This document shows, piece by piece, positions 8,316-15,251 of a stretch of DNA of 17,643 bases. The DNA comes from Aliterella sp. RAGGC_92 (GTDB lineage Bacteria > Cyanobacteriota > Cyanobacteriia > Cyanobacteriales > Chroococcidiopsidaceae). The stretch is from positions 1 through 17,643 of the forward strand of contig JAPJOW010000074.1 of the NCBI GenBank assembly GCA_030826005.1, read 5' to 3'. A program made the position numbers and the translations under genes. The notes under the pieces were generated by a model that was not told where the DNA came from, did not search any database, and saw only the letters and a list, made by a program, of their open reading frames with translations. Numbering within the stretch: position 1 is the stretch's first letter; each line of letters begins with the position of its first letter.

Positions 8316-8392
8316 GTTTTAGCAGCGATTAAGGCGATCGCTTGATAAATTACTCCTGTATTGCTCGAAAACTAATAATTTTTACGCTTGTT

Positions 8393-10432
8393 GTGGATAA
8401 GGGAACGCTAGTTGAATTTAAAGTACAAGGCGATCGCCGACTTGGGGTAGTCGATCGTCCCGATGGCAAAACGCGGTGGTTTGTCGTTGACGAACGCGGC
8501 ACTGCCCACAGCCTAGCGCCTCGGCAAGTTACCTATAGCGTTCCTGGACAAACTTATAAAGTATCGGAAATTCCTAAGTTTTTAAAAGAAGTCCAACCTT
8601 ATATAGACCCAACAAGCTTGGAAGTAGCCTGGGAGTTGTTAGTCGAACTAGGCGGGGAGAGTGTCAACCCTAAAGAATTGGCAAACTTGCTGTTTTCCGA
8701 AGAAAACCCACCCCAATGCTACGCGGCTCACTATTTGTTATCTGAGGATAAACTTTATTTTAAACAAAAAGGTGACTCCTACGAACCGCGCAATGCGGCG
8801 CAAGTAGCCGAACTCAAGCATCAATTAGAAGTAGCTGCATTGCGCCTGAAAGAGCAAGAGCAATTTTTCGAGCGGATTTCTCAAGCTCTAAATGGTGCAG
8901 TTGTAGAATGGGAAAAGTACGATCGCCAACGCCTAGAAGCGATAGAACGTTTTGCTTTAACGGTTGTCGAAGCAGCAAGGCAAGGGATGCAAGACACGAG
9001 TAACCGCAATCCTCCATCGGTGGTTCTAGAGATTATGAATTATCTAGGACGCAGCGCCACTCCCCAAGCAGCAATGCAATTATTAGTTGATTTAGGGATT
9101 TGGAACGAGCATGAAAACTTGGTATTGCGGCGCTCGTCAATTCCAAATCAGTTTCCTACAAAGGTATTAGAAGTGGCGCAGCAGTGCTTAGATTCTCCAC
9201 CCCCAGACTTGGATCTAGACCGTTTAGACTTAACTAGACTAAAAGTTTATACGATAGACGATGAAAGTACCAGCGAAATTGATGATGGTTTAAGTTGGGA
9301 ATTATTGGCAGATGGGCAACAAAAACTCTGGATACATATAGCCGATCCCACGCGCTGGTTAATACCAGAAGATGAATTAGATAAAGAAGCAAGAAGGCGC
9401 GGTACAACAGTATATTTGCCTACGGGGATGATCCCGATGTTTCCGGCGGTGTTAGCAACAGGCCCGATGAGCTTGGTACAAGGAAAGTCTTGTTGCGCGC
9501 TAAGTTTTGGAGTAATTTTAGACTCTACCGGGGCGGTAGATAGTTATAGCATTCATGCAAGTTTAATTAAGCCTACCTATCGCCTCACCTATGAAGATGT
9601 CGATGAGATGTTGCAGTTGGGGGTACAAGCCGAACCAGAAATTGCTGAAATCGCTTCATTGGCGCAATTGCGTAAAACTTGGCGGCATTCTCAAGGAGCA
9701 ATTAGCATCCACTTACCCGAAGCAAGTATTAAGGTTAAAGGCGATGAAATTACCATCAATGTTTTGGAAGATTCGACTTCTAGGCAGCTAGTAGCAGAGA
9801 TGATGATTTTAGCTGGGGAAGTCGCCGGGCGCTACGGTCAAACCCACAATATAGCCTTACCTTTTCGCGGTCAGCCGCAACCAGAATTGCCCTCCCCGGA
9901 GGAATTAATTCAATTACCCGCAGGACCCGTCCGCGCCTGCGGAATGCGCCGTTGTATGCCTAAAAGCGAGATGAGTATTACTCCTACTCGTCATGCGGGC
10001 TTGGGATTGCAAACTTATACTCAAGCAACTTCTCCCATCCGTCGTTATAGCGATTTACTTACTCATTTTCAACTCAAAGCTCACTTACGGGGTGAAGAAG
10101 TGCCTTTTTCTGCCGAACAGCTTAAAGAAGTGATGTTAAGCGTGTTTAGCGTTACTCAAGAAGTAGTTTTAGTAGAACGTCAAACTAATCGTTATTGGGG
10201 TTTAGAGTACCTCCGCCGCCACCCGGAAGAAGTATGGCAGGCATTAGTTCTAATGTGGCTGCGTGAAGATACGGGTTTAGCTTTGATATTGATTGAAGAC
10301 TTGGGGTTGCAGTTGCCTATGCCTTTTAAACGCGATGTTGCTTTAGGAGAGCAAGTATTGCTCAAAGCTGCCTATGTAGATCCCCGCCAAGATATCCTTC
10401 AGTTTCAAGAGGTAAGTCACGCAGAAGTTTAA
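8393..10432 (+). CDS. RNB-family 3'-5' exoribonuclease (RNase II/R type)
   Basis: This is a processive 3'-5' exoribonuclease for mRNA and stable-RNA decay, of 679 residues from the GTG at 8393. The frame stays open upstream to a TTG at 8342. GTG is preferred because it yields (V/M)DKGTLVEFKVQGDRRLGVVDRP, where cyanobacterial relatives begin as I recall them. An N-terminal OB-like part is followed by the RNB catalytic domain. Active-site segment YTIDDESTSEIDDG holds Asp289, Asp297 and Asp298, with Glu295 where E. coli RNase II has Asp207. The late signature TSPIRRYSDLLTH is present, and a C-terminal S1-like domain (about 600-675) ends it. It is shorter than E. coli RNase R and lacks its extra cold-shock domain. 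The gene lies 77 bp after rpsR, probably in that operon. Its stop overlaps the stop of the convergent gene. Confidence 0.92.
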   Translation: MDKGTLVEFKVQGDRRLGVVDRPDGKTRWFVVDERGTAHSLAPRQVTYSVPGQTYKVSEIPKFLKEVQPYIDPTSLEVAWELLVELGGESVNPKELANLLFSEENPPQCYAAHYLLSEDKLYFKQKGDSYEPRNAAQVAELKHQLEVAALRLKEQEQFFERISQALNGAVVEWEKYDRQRLEAIERFALTVVEAARQGMQDTSNRNPPSVVLEIMNYLGRSATPQAAMQLLVDLGIWNEHENLVLRRSSIPNQFPTKVLEVAQQCLDSPPPDLDLDRLDLTRLKVYTIDDESTSEIDDGLSWELLADGQQKLWIHIADPTRWLIPEDELDKEARRRGTTVYLPTGMIPMFPAVLATGPMSLVQGKSCCALSFGVILDSTGAVDSYSIHASLIKPTYRLTYEDVDEMLQLGVQAEPEIAEIASLAQLRKTWRHSQGAISIHLPEASIKVKGDEITINVLEDSTSRQLVAEMMILAGEVAGRYGQTHNIALPFRGQPQPELPSPEELIQLPAGPVRACGMRRCMPKSEMSITPTRHAGLGLQTYTQATSPIRRYSDLLTHFQLKAHLRGEEVPFSAEQLKEVMLSVFSVTQEVVLVERQTNRYWGLEYLRRHPEEVWQALVLMWLREDTGLALILIEDLGLQLPMPFKRDVALGEQVLLKAAYVDPRQDILQFQEVSHAEV

Positions 10433-11085
10433 TCGGGACGTTTGAAGTCTTGCAAAATTTCTGCCAAGGATAGATGTTTGCGAATATCCATCATTTCTGC
10501 CAAAGATTGTCCGTTTAAATCGCTGTTGCCCTCGGCTTCTGGTGATAGGACGGCGATAGTTGGTGTCACATCCATGAGTACAGGTTCTATTAACTGTGCG
10601 TCTTCGATTAATTCTGGGGTAGGTTTAAAGTTTTTAGGATTTGAGGAATCATGTTCTGCCGCTATTTCTGTTTCAATGGGCAGATTAGCCCCTTTACTTT
10701 GTTGGCGTAATTTGCGTTGCTGGCGGCGCGTGAGTCCGCGCTTAGGACTTGACAAATGCTGCCATTTATATACTGCGATAACACTTGCTGCACCAGCACC
10801 TAATAAACCAACTATCACCCACCAATTTATCGATACATCGCGCCGTCTATTGGCAGGAGGATTTTGGGTTTGGTTAGCTATAGTTGTTTGTTTAGCGGGA
10901 TCTTTTTCTACGCGCCCGATACTCGTTAAGCTGAAAATAGCTACTGTAGCGATCGCCATTGATAGCAAGCCAAAGCCAACAACTATCAACCAAGGATGTG
11001 CTACCAATAGTGGCTGAGGACGGCGACTGGTGGGGGTGGACTCGGTTATGGGCGATCGCTCTTTGGTATTTGCATGGTTCTTCAT
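10429..11085 (-). CDS. Hypothetical two-helix membrane protein
   Basis: This 218-residue protein of unknown family has a charged N-terminal stretch (about 1-30). A first hydrophobic helix follows (LLVAHPWLIVVGFGLLSMAI, about 26-52), then a polar loop, then a second helix (NWWVIVGLLGAGAASVIAVY, about 88-108). A basic stretch (RRQQRKLRQQ) and an acidic C-terminal tail follow, placed in the cytoplasm by the positive-inside rule. The ATG at 11085 is chosen because GAGG lies 7-8 nt before it; the frame also extends to a TTG at 11097. It is 48 nt downstream of ddl on the same strand, so co-transcription is likely, but a peptidoglycan role is only suggestive. No POTRA domain is seen, so it is not FtsQ. 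The stop overlaps the RNB gene stop. Confidence 0.75.
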   Translation of the reverse strand: MKNHANTKERSPITESTPTSRRPQPLLVAHPWLIVVGFGLLSMAIATVAIFSLTSIGRVEKDPAKQTTIANQTQNPPANRRRDVSINWWVIVGLLGAGAASVIAVYKWQHLSSPKRGLTRRQQRKLRQQSKGANLPIETEIAAEHDSSNPKNFKPTPELIEDAQLIEPVLMDVTPTIAVLSPEAEGNSDLNGQSLAEMMDIRKHLSLAEILQDFKRPD

Positions 11086-11133
11086 AGCGATCCTCAACTA
11101 CTACAGCTACTTAAAAATTTTACAATAGCGGTA

Positions 11134-12210
11134 CTATTTGCTTCGCTCTAAAGCTAGTTGAATCAACTTGTCTACTAATTGGGGAAAGGAAACGCCGCTT
11201 TTTTCCCACATTTGAGGAAACATACTTGTAGCTGTAAACCCTGGTAAGGTGTTGATTTCATTAATCAATACGTCTCCAGTGGCTTCTACATAGAAAAAGT
11301 CTACTCGTGCGAGTCCCGCCGCATCGATTGCCATAAAAGCTTGCAGAGACATTTGTTGAATTTTTTGGGCAATTTCTGCCGGGATATTTGCGGGGATAGT
11401 CCAATCAGCTTTACCTTGACTGTACTTGGTTTCGTAGTCATAAAAGTCACTACTGTAAGTAATTTCGCCCACTACGGAAGCTTGGGGAAAATCGTTTCCG
11501 AGTACCGCACATTCTAATTCTCGTCCAACTACTGCCGCCTCTACAATAACTCGCCGATCTAAACTAGCCGCATGGTCTAAAGCTTTTTCTAGTTCGTTGC
11601 GCGATCGCACTTTGGTAATACCTACGGAAGATCCTAAGTTAGCTGGCTTGACAAAACAAGGATATCCAAGTTTTTGCTCGATTTCGTCGCCCAATCGTGG
11701 AAATACGCAAGGATTTGACCATATTTGAGAACGGTTAATTGCCATGTATTCTACTTGCGCTAATCCGACTTGAGCAAAAGCCATTTTCATCGCAATTTTA
11801 TCCATCCCTAGCGCCGAACCCAGTACCCCCGATCCGACAAAAGGAATTTGCATTAAGGTCAACAATCCTTGCACTGTACCATCTTCGCCATTAGGTCCGT
11901 GCAGTATGGGAAACCATACGTCTATATCCCCTACTTGAGAAGATTGCCAAGGGCTAAGTTGCCCTTTTGTTGTTAAATTAGTAGTAGTATCTGCGGCTTG
12001 GAGTAGAGGTACGCCCGATTCGAGAACGTTTTGGGGTAATTGTCCTGATAGCCAACTGCCGTCTTTAAGAATGTAAAAAGGTAGAATCTCGTATTTATCA
12101 GCGTTTTGGCTAGAATTTAAAGCTAATGCGATCGCTTGCGCCGAACGAATCGATACTTCATGTTCTCCCGAACGTCCGCCAAACAGCAACCCTACTCTTA
12201 ATTTTGTCAT
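11134..12210 (-). CDS. ddl: D-alanine--D-alanine ligase
   Basis: This ATP-grasp ligase makes D-Ala-D-Ala for peptidoglycan precursors in the cytoplasm. The chosen ATG at 12210 gives 358 residues; a GTG two codons upstream (12216) is an alternative. AGGGTGA about 8 nt before the ATG supports the choice. Motifs in order: LFGGRSGEHEVSIRSA (N-terminal D-Ala site), FPILHGPNGEDGTVQGLL, GSGVLGSALGMDK, the ATP-grasp strand FVKPANLGSSVGI, GRELECAVLG, and the metal-binding end ARVDFF...LINEINTLPGFT. YDYETKY keeps the omega-loop Tyr found in D-Ala-D-Ala-forming rather than D-lactate-forming enzymes. The gene sits between an acyltransferase gene (130 nt upstream) and a two-helix protein gene (48 nt downstream). 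Confidence 0.97.
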   Translation of the reverse strand: MTKLRVGLLFGGRSGEHEVSIRSAQAIALALNSSQNADKYEILPFYILKDGSWLSGQLPQNVLESGVPLLQAADTTTNLTTKGQLSPWQSSQVGDIDVWFPILHGPNGEDGTVQGLLTLMQIPFVGSGVLGSALGMDKIAMKMAFAQVGLAQVEYMAINRSQIWSNPCVFPRLGDEIEQKLGYPCFVKPANLGSSVGITKVRSRNELEKALDHAASLDRRVIVEAAVVGRELECAVLGNDFPQASVVGEITYSSDFYDYETKYSQGKADWTIPANIPAEIAQKIQQMSLQAFMAIDAAGLARVDFFYVEATGDVLINEINTLPGFTATSMFPQMWEKSGVSFPQLVDKLIQLALERSK

Positions 12211-12285
12211 CCTCACATCACCCTTCGCCTATCGATGGGCATAGCCTACCATAGGTACTTGTCGCACTTCTACCCAAGGGGATAA

Positions 12286-12321
12286 TATTTTAATAAAATA
12301 GCCCCCTGTCTCCCTGTCTCC
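12286..12321. repeat. AT palindrome and CCCTGTCT tandem repeat between acyltransferase and ddl
   Basis: TATTTTA-A-TAAAATA (12286-12300) is a 15-nt palindrome with one central base. Immediately to its right, 12302-12321 contains two tandem copies of CCCTGTCT within a C-rich run. Similar CCCTGTCTCC strings occur as spacer repeats in cyanobacterial genomes, as I recall. Function is unknown. It lies upstream of ddl, so it may affect ddl expression or mark an old insertion boundary. Confidence 0.4.
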
Positions 12322-12340
12322 AACCGAAGGACGCATTAGC

Positions 12341-13138
12341 CTATTTGGGAAATTCATAAGGTAACACGGTAGGATCGAGATGCTTGACAATTTGCTGAGG
12401 ATTGCCGATAACTACTACATTTTCTGGGACTGATTGCCGGACAATTGTACCTAATCCAATTACAGAATTTTTACCAATACTTACACCTTTTAGTACGGCG
12501 CTTTTGCTGGCAATCCAAGCATTTTCGCTTATATAGATTGGTTTAGTTTTTGCGATCGCTTTTGGATTCCAACGGTCGATTTCTATACTGTGAGCGTCAG
12601 TATCCATAATTATAGCGTCGCTTACCATACATAATTTTTCTAATTCTACGCAGCTTTCTGATAGTATATTCGTGCCATTAAAGTAGCACTGATTGCCAAT
12701 ATTAATTAATCCAGAATTACCCCGCGATGTAATGATATTTGGTGCGCCATAGTAGTTAGCAAAATAACAATCATTACCAATTTTTATCGCTCCTTTTCCT
12801 TCTAGTGCTACGATTGAACCTGCGATCGTACAGTGTTTTCCAATTGCTACCCAAGCGGAGGGATCTTTAACAATAATTTTGTTTGGCAAGTTTTTAGTAC
12901 CTGTAAAACAAGAGTAATCGCCAATGACTACCTTTCCTTTACCTTCGATTGAAAATGCGCCTCGGATTTTTACTCCCACTCCAAATGTTGCTTGAGGATA
13001 TTGCAGGCGATATTTAAGTAAAATAAACTTGGCAATAATTATATTGATTAATTCAAATATCGATCTACCTTTAGCGCGCTGTACTAATTTGGCAATAATT
13101 GAACTACTAGGTAAATTAATACTAGAATCTGTCATCAC
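12341..13138 (-). CDS. Hexapeptide-repeat acyltransferase (left-handed beta-helix)
   Basis: This 265-residue protein is of the LbH/WcaB-like acyltransferase type. After an N-terminal helical part of about 50 residues, imperfect [LIV]-G-x4 hexapeptide turns run through the chain (VVIGDYSCF, WVAIGKHCTIAGSIV, IKIGNDCYF, INIGNQCYFNGTNI). A loop DTDAHSIEIDR contains the His expected as catalytic base. Final coils GVSIGKNSVIGLGTIVRQSVPENVVVIGNP are typical of maltose/galactoside O-acetyltransferase relatives. The likely job is acetyl-CoA-dependent acetylation of a sugar in capsule, exopolysaccharide or lipopolysaccharide synthesis; substrate unknown. Start: MM, with ATG at 13138 or 13135. The gene looks AT-richer than ddl and miaB on either side and has its own promoter-like site, which hints at insertion between them. 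Confidence 0.85.
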   Translation of the reverse strand: MMTDSSINLPSSSIIAKLVQRAKGRSIFELINIIIAKFILLKYRLQYPQATFGVGVKIRGAFSIEGKGKVVIGDYSCFTGTKNLPNKIIVKDPSAWVAIGKHCTIAGSIVALEGKGAIKIGNDCYFANYYGAPNIITSRGNSGLINIGNQCYFNGTNILSESCVELEKLCMVSDAIIMDTDAHSIEIDRWNPKAIAKTKPIYISENAWIASKSAVLKGVSIGKNSVIGLGTIVRQSVPENVVVIGNPQQIVKHLDPTVLPYEFPK

Positions 13139-13164
13139 TAAGTAACTTATAAGTAAATATACTG

Positions 13165-13191
13165 ATTATATATTAGCTTGAATGTATACAA
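13165..13191 (-). promoter_or_regulatory. Putative promoter of the acyltransferase gene
   Basis: On the minus strand, TTGTAT (plus 13186-13191) is followed after 15 bp by a perfect TATAAT (plus 13165-13170), about 27 nt before the ATG. The spacing is slightly short. Nearer the start lie the palindrome ACTTATAAGT and a TTACTTA direct repeat. No better candidate is present. Confidence 0.35.
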
Positions 13192-13246
13192 ACTAAAAAT
13201 TTTATCGCTTTATATTACATATTTATCGCTACTTAGGTACGACAAA

Positions 13247-13267
13247 GAGCAACTACAAAAGCTGCTC
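13247..13267 (-). terminator. Hairpin downstream of miaB
   Basis: On the minus strand GAGCAGC, a 7-nt loop TTTTGTA, and GTTGCTC form a 7-bp stem with one G-T wobble. It starts 20 nt after the miaB stop and is followed only by TTT, so it is a weak terminator candidate. If real, it separates miaB from the acyltransferase gene. Confidence 0.35.
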
Positions 13268-13287
13268 CTTGCTCAAAACAAAATTAT

Positions 13288-14658
13288 TTACACAGCAATT
13301 ACTTGTCTAGTGGCGACAAGTTCGCCCGTTAAACTAAAAGCACGAGTTTCAGTAATTTTTACCTGAACGAGTTTACTTTTTAGCTGGTTAATGTCGCCTG
13401 TAAAAAACGTCAAACGATTACCGCGAGTTCTACCCATTACTTGAGTTGGGGTTTTGGGGTTTTGGTTTTCTACTAATACTTCTTCAACTCGGTGCAGGTA
13501 ACGCTGATTTCGCATCTCTGCTTGCACCGATACCAGGTGATTTAACCGTTGTAAGCGATCGCTCTTTACTTCTTCACTTAACTGATTATCCCACAACGCT
13601 GCCGGAGTTCCGGGACGAGGAGAATAAGCGGCGGTATTAGTATGATCGAAGACAATATCGCTCATCAGTTTGAGGGTATTTTCAAATTGTGCCTCCGTTT
13701 CTCCAGGAAATCCGGCGATCGCATCGGCACTAATTGCTGCATCGGGCATATAACGACGAATAGTATCAATTATGCGCCGATACTTTTGGTGAGTGTATCC
13801 CCGCGACATCCGTTTTAACACTTCATTATCTCCCGACTGAAAGGGAATATGAAAATACTCGCACACCTTCGGCAGTTCGGCGCAAGCTTTAATTAAGCGT
13901 TCGGTAAAATAACGCGGGTGGCTAGTCGCAAAGCGCAAGCGTTCAATTCCCGGTACGTCGTGGACGAAGTAAAGTAAATCGGTTAAAGTATGCTGATGCC
14001 TGCCTTCAGGAGTTGTACCGGGTAAATCTCGACCGTAAGCATCAATATTTTGACCGAGTAAAGTTATTTCCTTATAACCCATCTGCGCCAATTGCTCGAT
14101 TTCAGCGCGGATAGCAACAGGTGTGCGCGATTGTTCGATTCCGCGTACATTGGGGACGACGCAGTAAGTACAGCGCTCGTTACAGCCATAAATTACATTT
14201 ACCCAAGCTGTAACATTACTATCGCGGCGGGGGGTAGTAATATCTTCAGCAATATGCACGGACTCCGTAGCTACTACCTGATTGCCGTTGTAGACCTGTT
14301 GTAACAGGTTTTCTAGACGGTTGGCGTGTTGCGGGCCCATAACTAAATCGAGTTCGGGGACTCGCCTTAACAAAGCTTCTCCTTCTTGCTGGGCGACACA
14401 GCCCGCAACTATTAAAGTTAAATTGGGTTGCTGGTGCTTGCGCTTGGCTTGCTTGCCTAAGTAAGAGTAAACTTTTTGCTCGGCATTATCGCGAATGGTA
14501 CAAGTATTGTAGAGAATTAAATCTGCATCGTTCGGGTCTTCTGACCACTCAAAACCCATATTTTCTAAAATTCCAGCCATCCGCTCGGAGTCGGCTTTAT
14601 TCATTTGACAGCCGAAAGTAGTGATATGGTAGCGTCGCTTTGTAGTAGTCGTGTCCAT
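13288..14658 (-). CDS. miaB: tRNA-2-methylthio-N6-dimethylallyladenosine synthase
   Basis: This radical-SAM methylthiotransferase adds a methylthio group to i6A37 of tRNAs that read UNN codons. At 456 residues it is full length. The N-terminal UPF0004 domain carries the auxiliary [4Fe-4S] ligands Cys17 (TFGCQMNKADSE), Cys53 (YNTCTIRDNAEQKV) and Cys87 (VAGCVAQQEG). The radical-SAM triad is Cys159, Cys163 and Cys166 (CNERCTYC), followed by VPNVRGIEQSR and LLGQNIDAYG. A C-terminal TRAM domain runs at about 385-452. The QMN, TIRDNAE and GQNIDAYG motifs favour MiaB over RimO or MtaB. ATG at 14658 fits the family N terminus. It reads toward the acyltransferase and ddl genes but is separated from them by 149 bp and a hairpin. 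Confidence 0.97.
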   Translation of the reverse strand: MDTTTTKRRYHITTFGCQMNKADSERMAGILENMGFEWSEDPNDADLILYNTCTIRDNAEQKVYSYLGKQAKRKHQQPNLTLIVAGCVAQQEGEALLRRVPELDLVMGPQHANRLENLLQQVYNGNQVVATESVHIAEDITTPRRDSNVTAWVNVIYGCNERCTYCVVPNVRGIEQSRTPVAIRAEIEQLAQMGYKEITLLGQNIDAYGRDLPGTTPEGRHQHTLTDLLYFVHDVPGIERLRFATSHPRYFTERLIKACAELPKVCEYFHIPFQSGDNEVLKRMSRGYTHQKYRRIIDTIRRYMPDAAISADAIAGFPGETEAQFENTLKLMSDIVFDHTNTAAYSPRPGTPAALWDNQLSEEVKSDRLQRLNHLVSVQAEMRNQRYLHRVEEVLVENQNPKTPTQVMGRTRGNRLTFFTGDINQLKSKLVQVKITETRAFSLTGELVATRQVIAV

Positions 14659-14698
14659 TTATCAGCCAATGATAGTAAAGAAGTTGCCCGTGTTATTA

Positions 14699-14704
14699 AT
14701 TATA
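14699..14704 (-). promoter_or_regulatory. Possible -10 element of miaB
   Basis: TATAAT on the minus strand lies about 40 nt before the miaB ATG. No -35 box at suitable spacing is visible, so it could be an activator-dependent promoter or chance. Confidence 0.25.
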
Positions 14705-14879
14705 GTTTTTGCTGCCGTAAAGGACGTTACAGTTTTCGCTAAAGCGATCGCGGCATATCCAAACTACAAGAGAGGGGCAATCCAAATTTCTAACCCTACA
14801 GGCGAGAACTAATCTTAGCAGTAGTTAGATTGCAATTGAGGTAGTATCGTTCCAACCGACCCAAGAGTACGGTGTTGAA

Positions 14880-15119
14880 AGTTCTCCCTTTTGGTGAATG
14901 TATCGACCTATACTAATATTTTACGGTTAATAATGTTAATCTAAGCCTGGTTTAAATTTTAATAAAGTAAAGTTTATAAGCTACAGCGACTTCAATTCCA
15001 TCGAAAAATTGCAGTTTATGTTGGTCGATTGTATGAATGAGACTTTTACTCAAGCGTACCTCCGGCGGTTTAGGCTTGCGTATTTAGCCAATGCCTTACA
15101 GGTAAATAAATTTTTCTAG
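14880..15119 (+). pseudogene. Probable IS630-type transposase C-terminal remnant
   Basis: From 14940 to the TAG at 15117-15119 a frame is open for 59 codons without a good start. Its part SYSDFNSIEKLQFMLVDCMN followed by FRLAYLANALQV recalls the IS630 C terminus, which typically reads (N/D)FSSxxxLxxxIxxFIxYYNxTxAxPFxWTYxGxPL. Just upstream, in other frames, SSPFW then NVSTYTNILR is placed like the family's SSWLNQxExxFSILxR block. The catalytic Asp-Asp part is gone. The match is by recall of the family pattern and is weak at single residues, so this could be a chance frame. Confidence 0.35.
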
Positions 15120-15251
15120 AATCAAGCACTCAAATTTCATACTACTCTAATTGATATAAAAAAACTATTCTATACTTACACCATTTCTCATGTAAATTAA
15201 TTTATTTTATTCAGGTAAGTATTGCAAAGTTAATAAGGAAAGTAGGAACTT

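Larger units (their letters stand above)
14659..15251. other. Long intergenic region upstream of the HTTM-DCC gene
   Basis: This 593-bp non-coding stretch divides into three. The first (14659-14880) holds a HIP1 site near 14745 and the miaB upstream region; no gene is seen there. The second (about 14880-15119) has the transposase-like remnant listed separately. The third (15120-15251) is AT-rich leader DNA of the HTTM gene. There TTGATA (15151-15156) and TATACT (15171-15176) are promoter-like but only 14 bp apart. AAGGAA (15235-15240) and AGGAA (15244-15248) are candidate ribosome sites. No tRNA or recognised small RNA was found. Confidence 0.5.

Noticed and set aside
10442..11017. 191-codon plus-strand frame antisense to the two-helix protein
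   Set aside because: The product is Ser/Cys-rich and shadow-like, while the minus frame has two good transmembrane helices, a ribosome site and an operon-like position.
13178..13366. 62-codon plus-strand frame across the miaB end
   Set aside because: It is antisense to the TRAM domain of miaB and AT-rich spacer, with no ribosome site or family.
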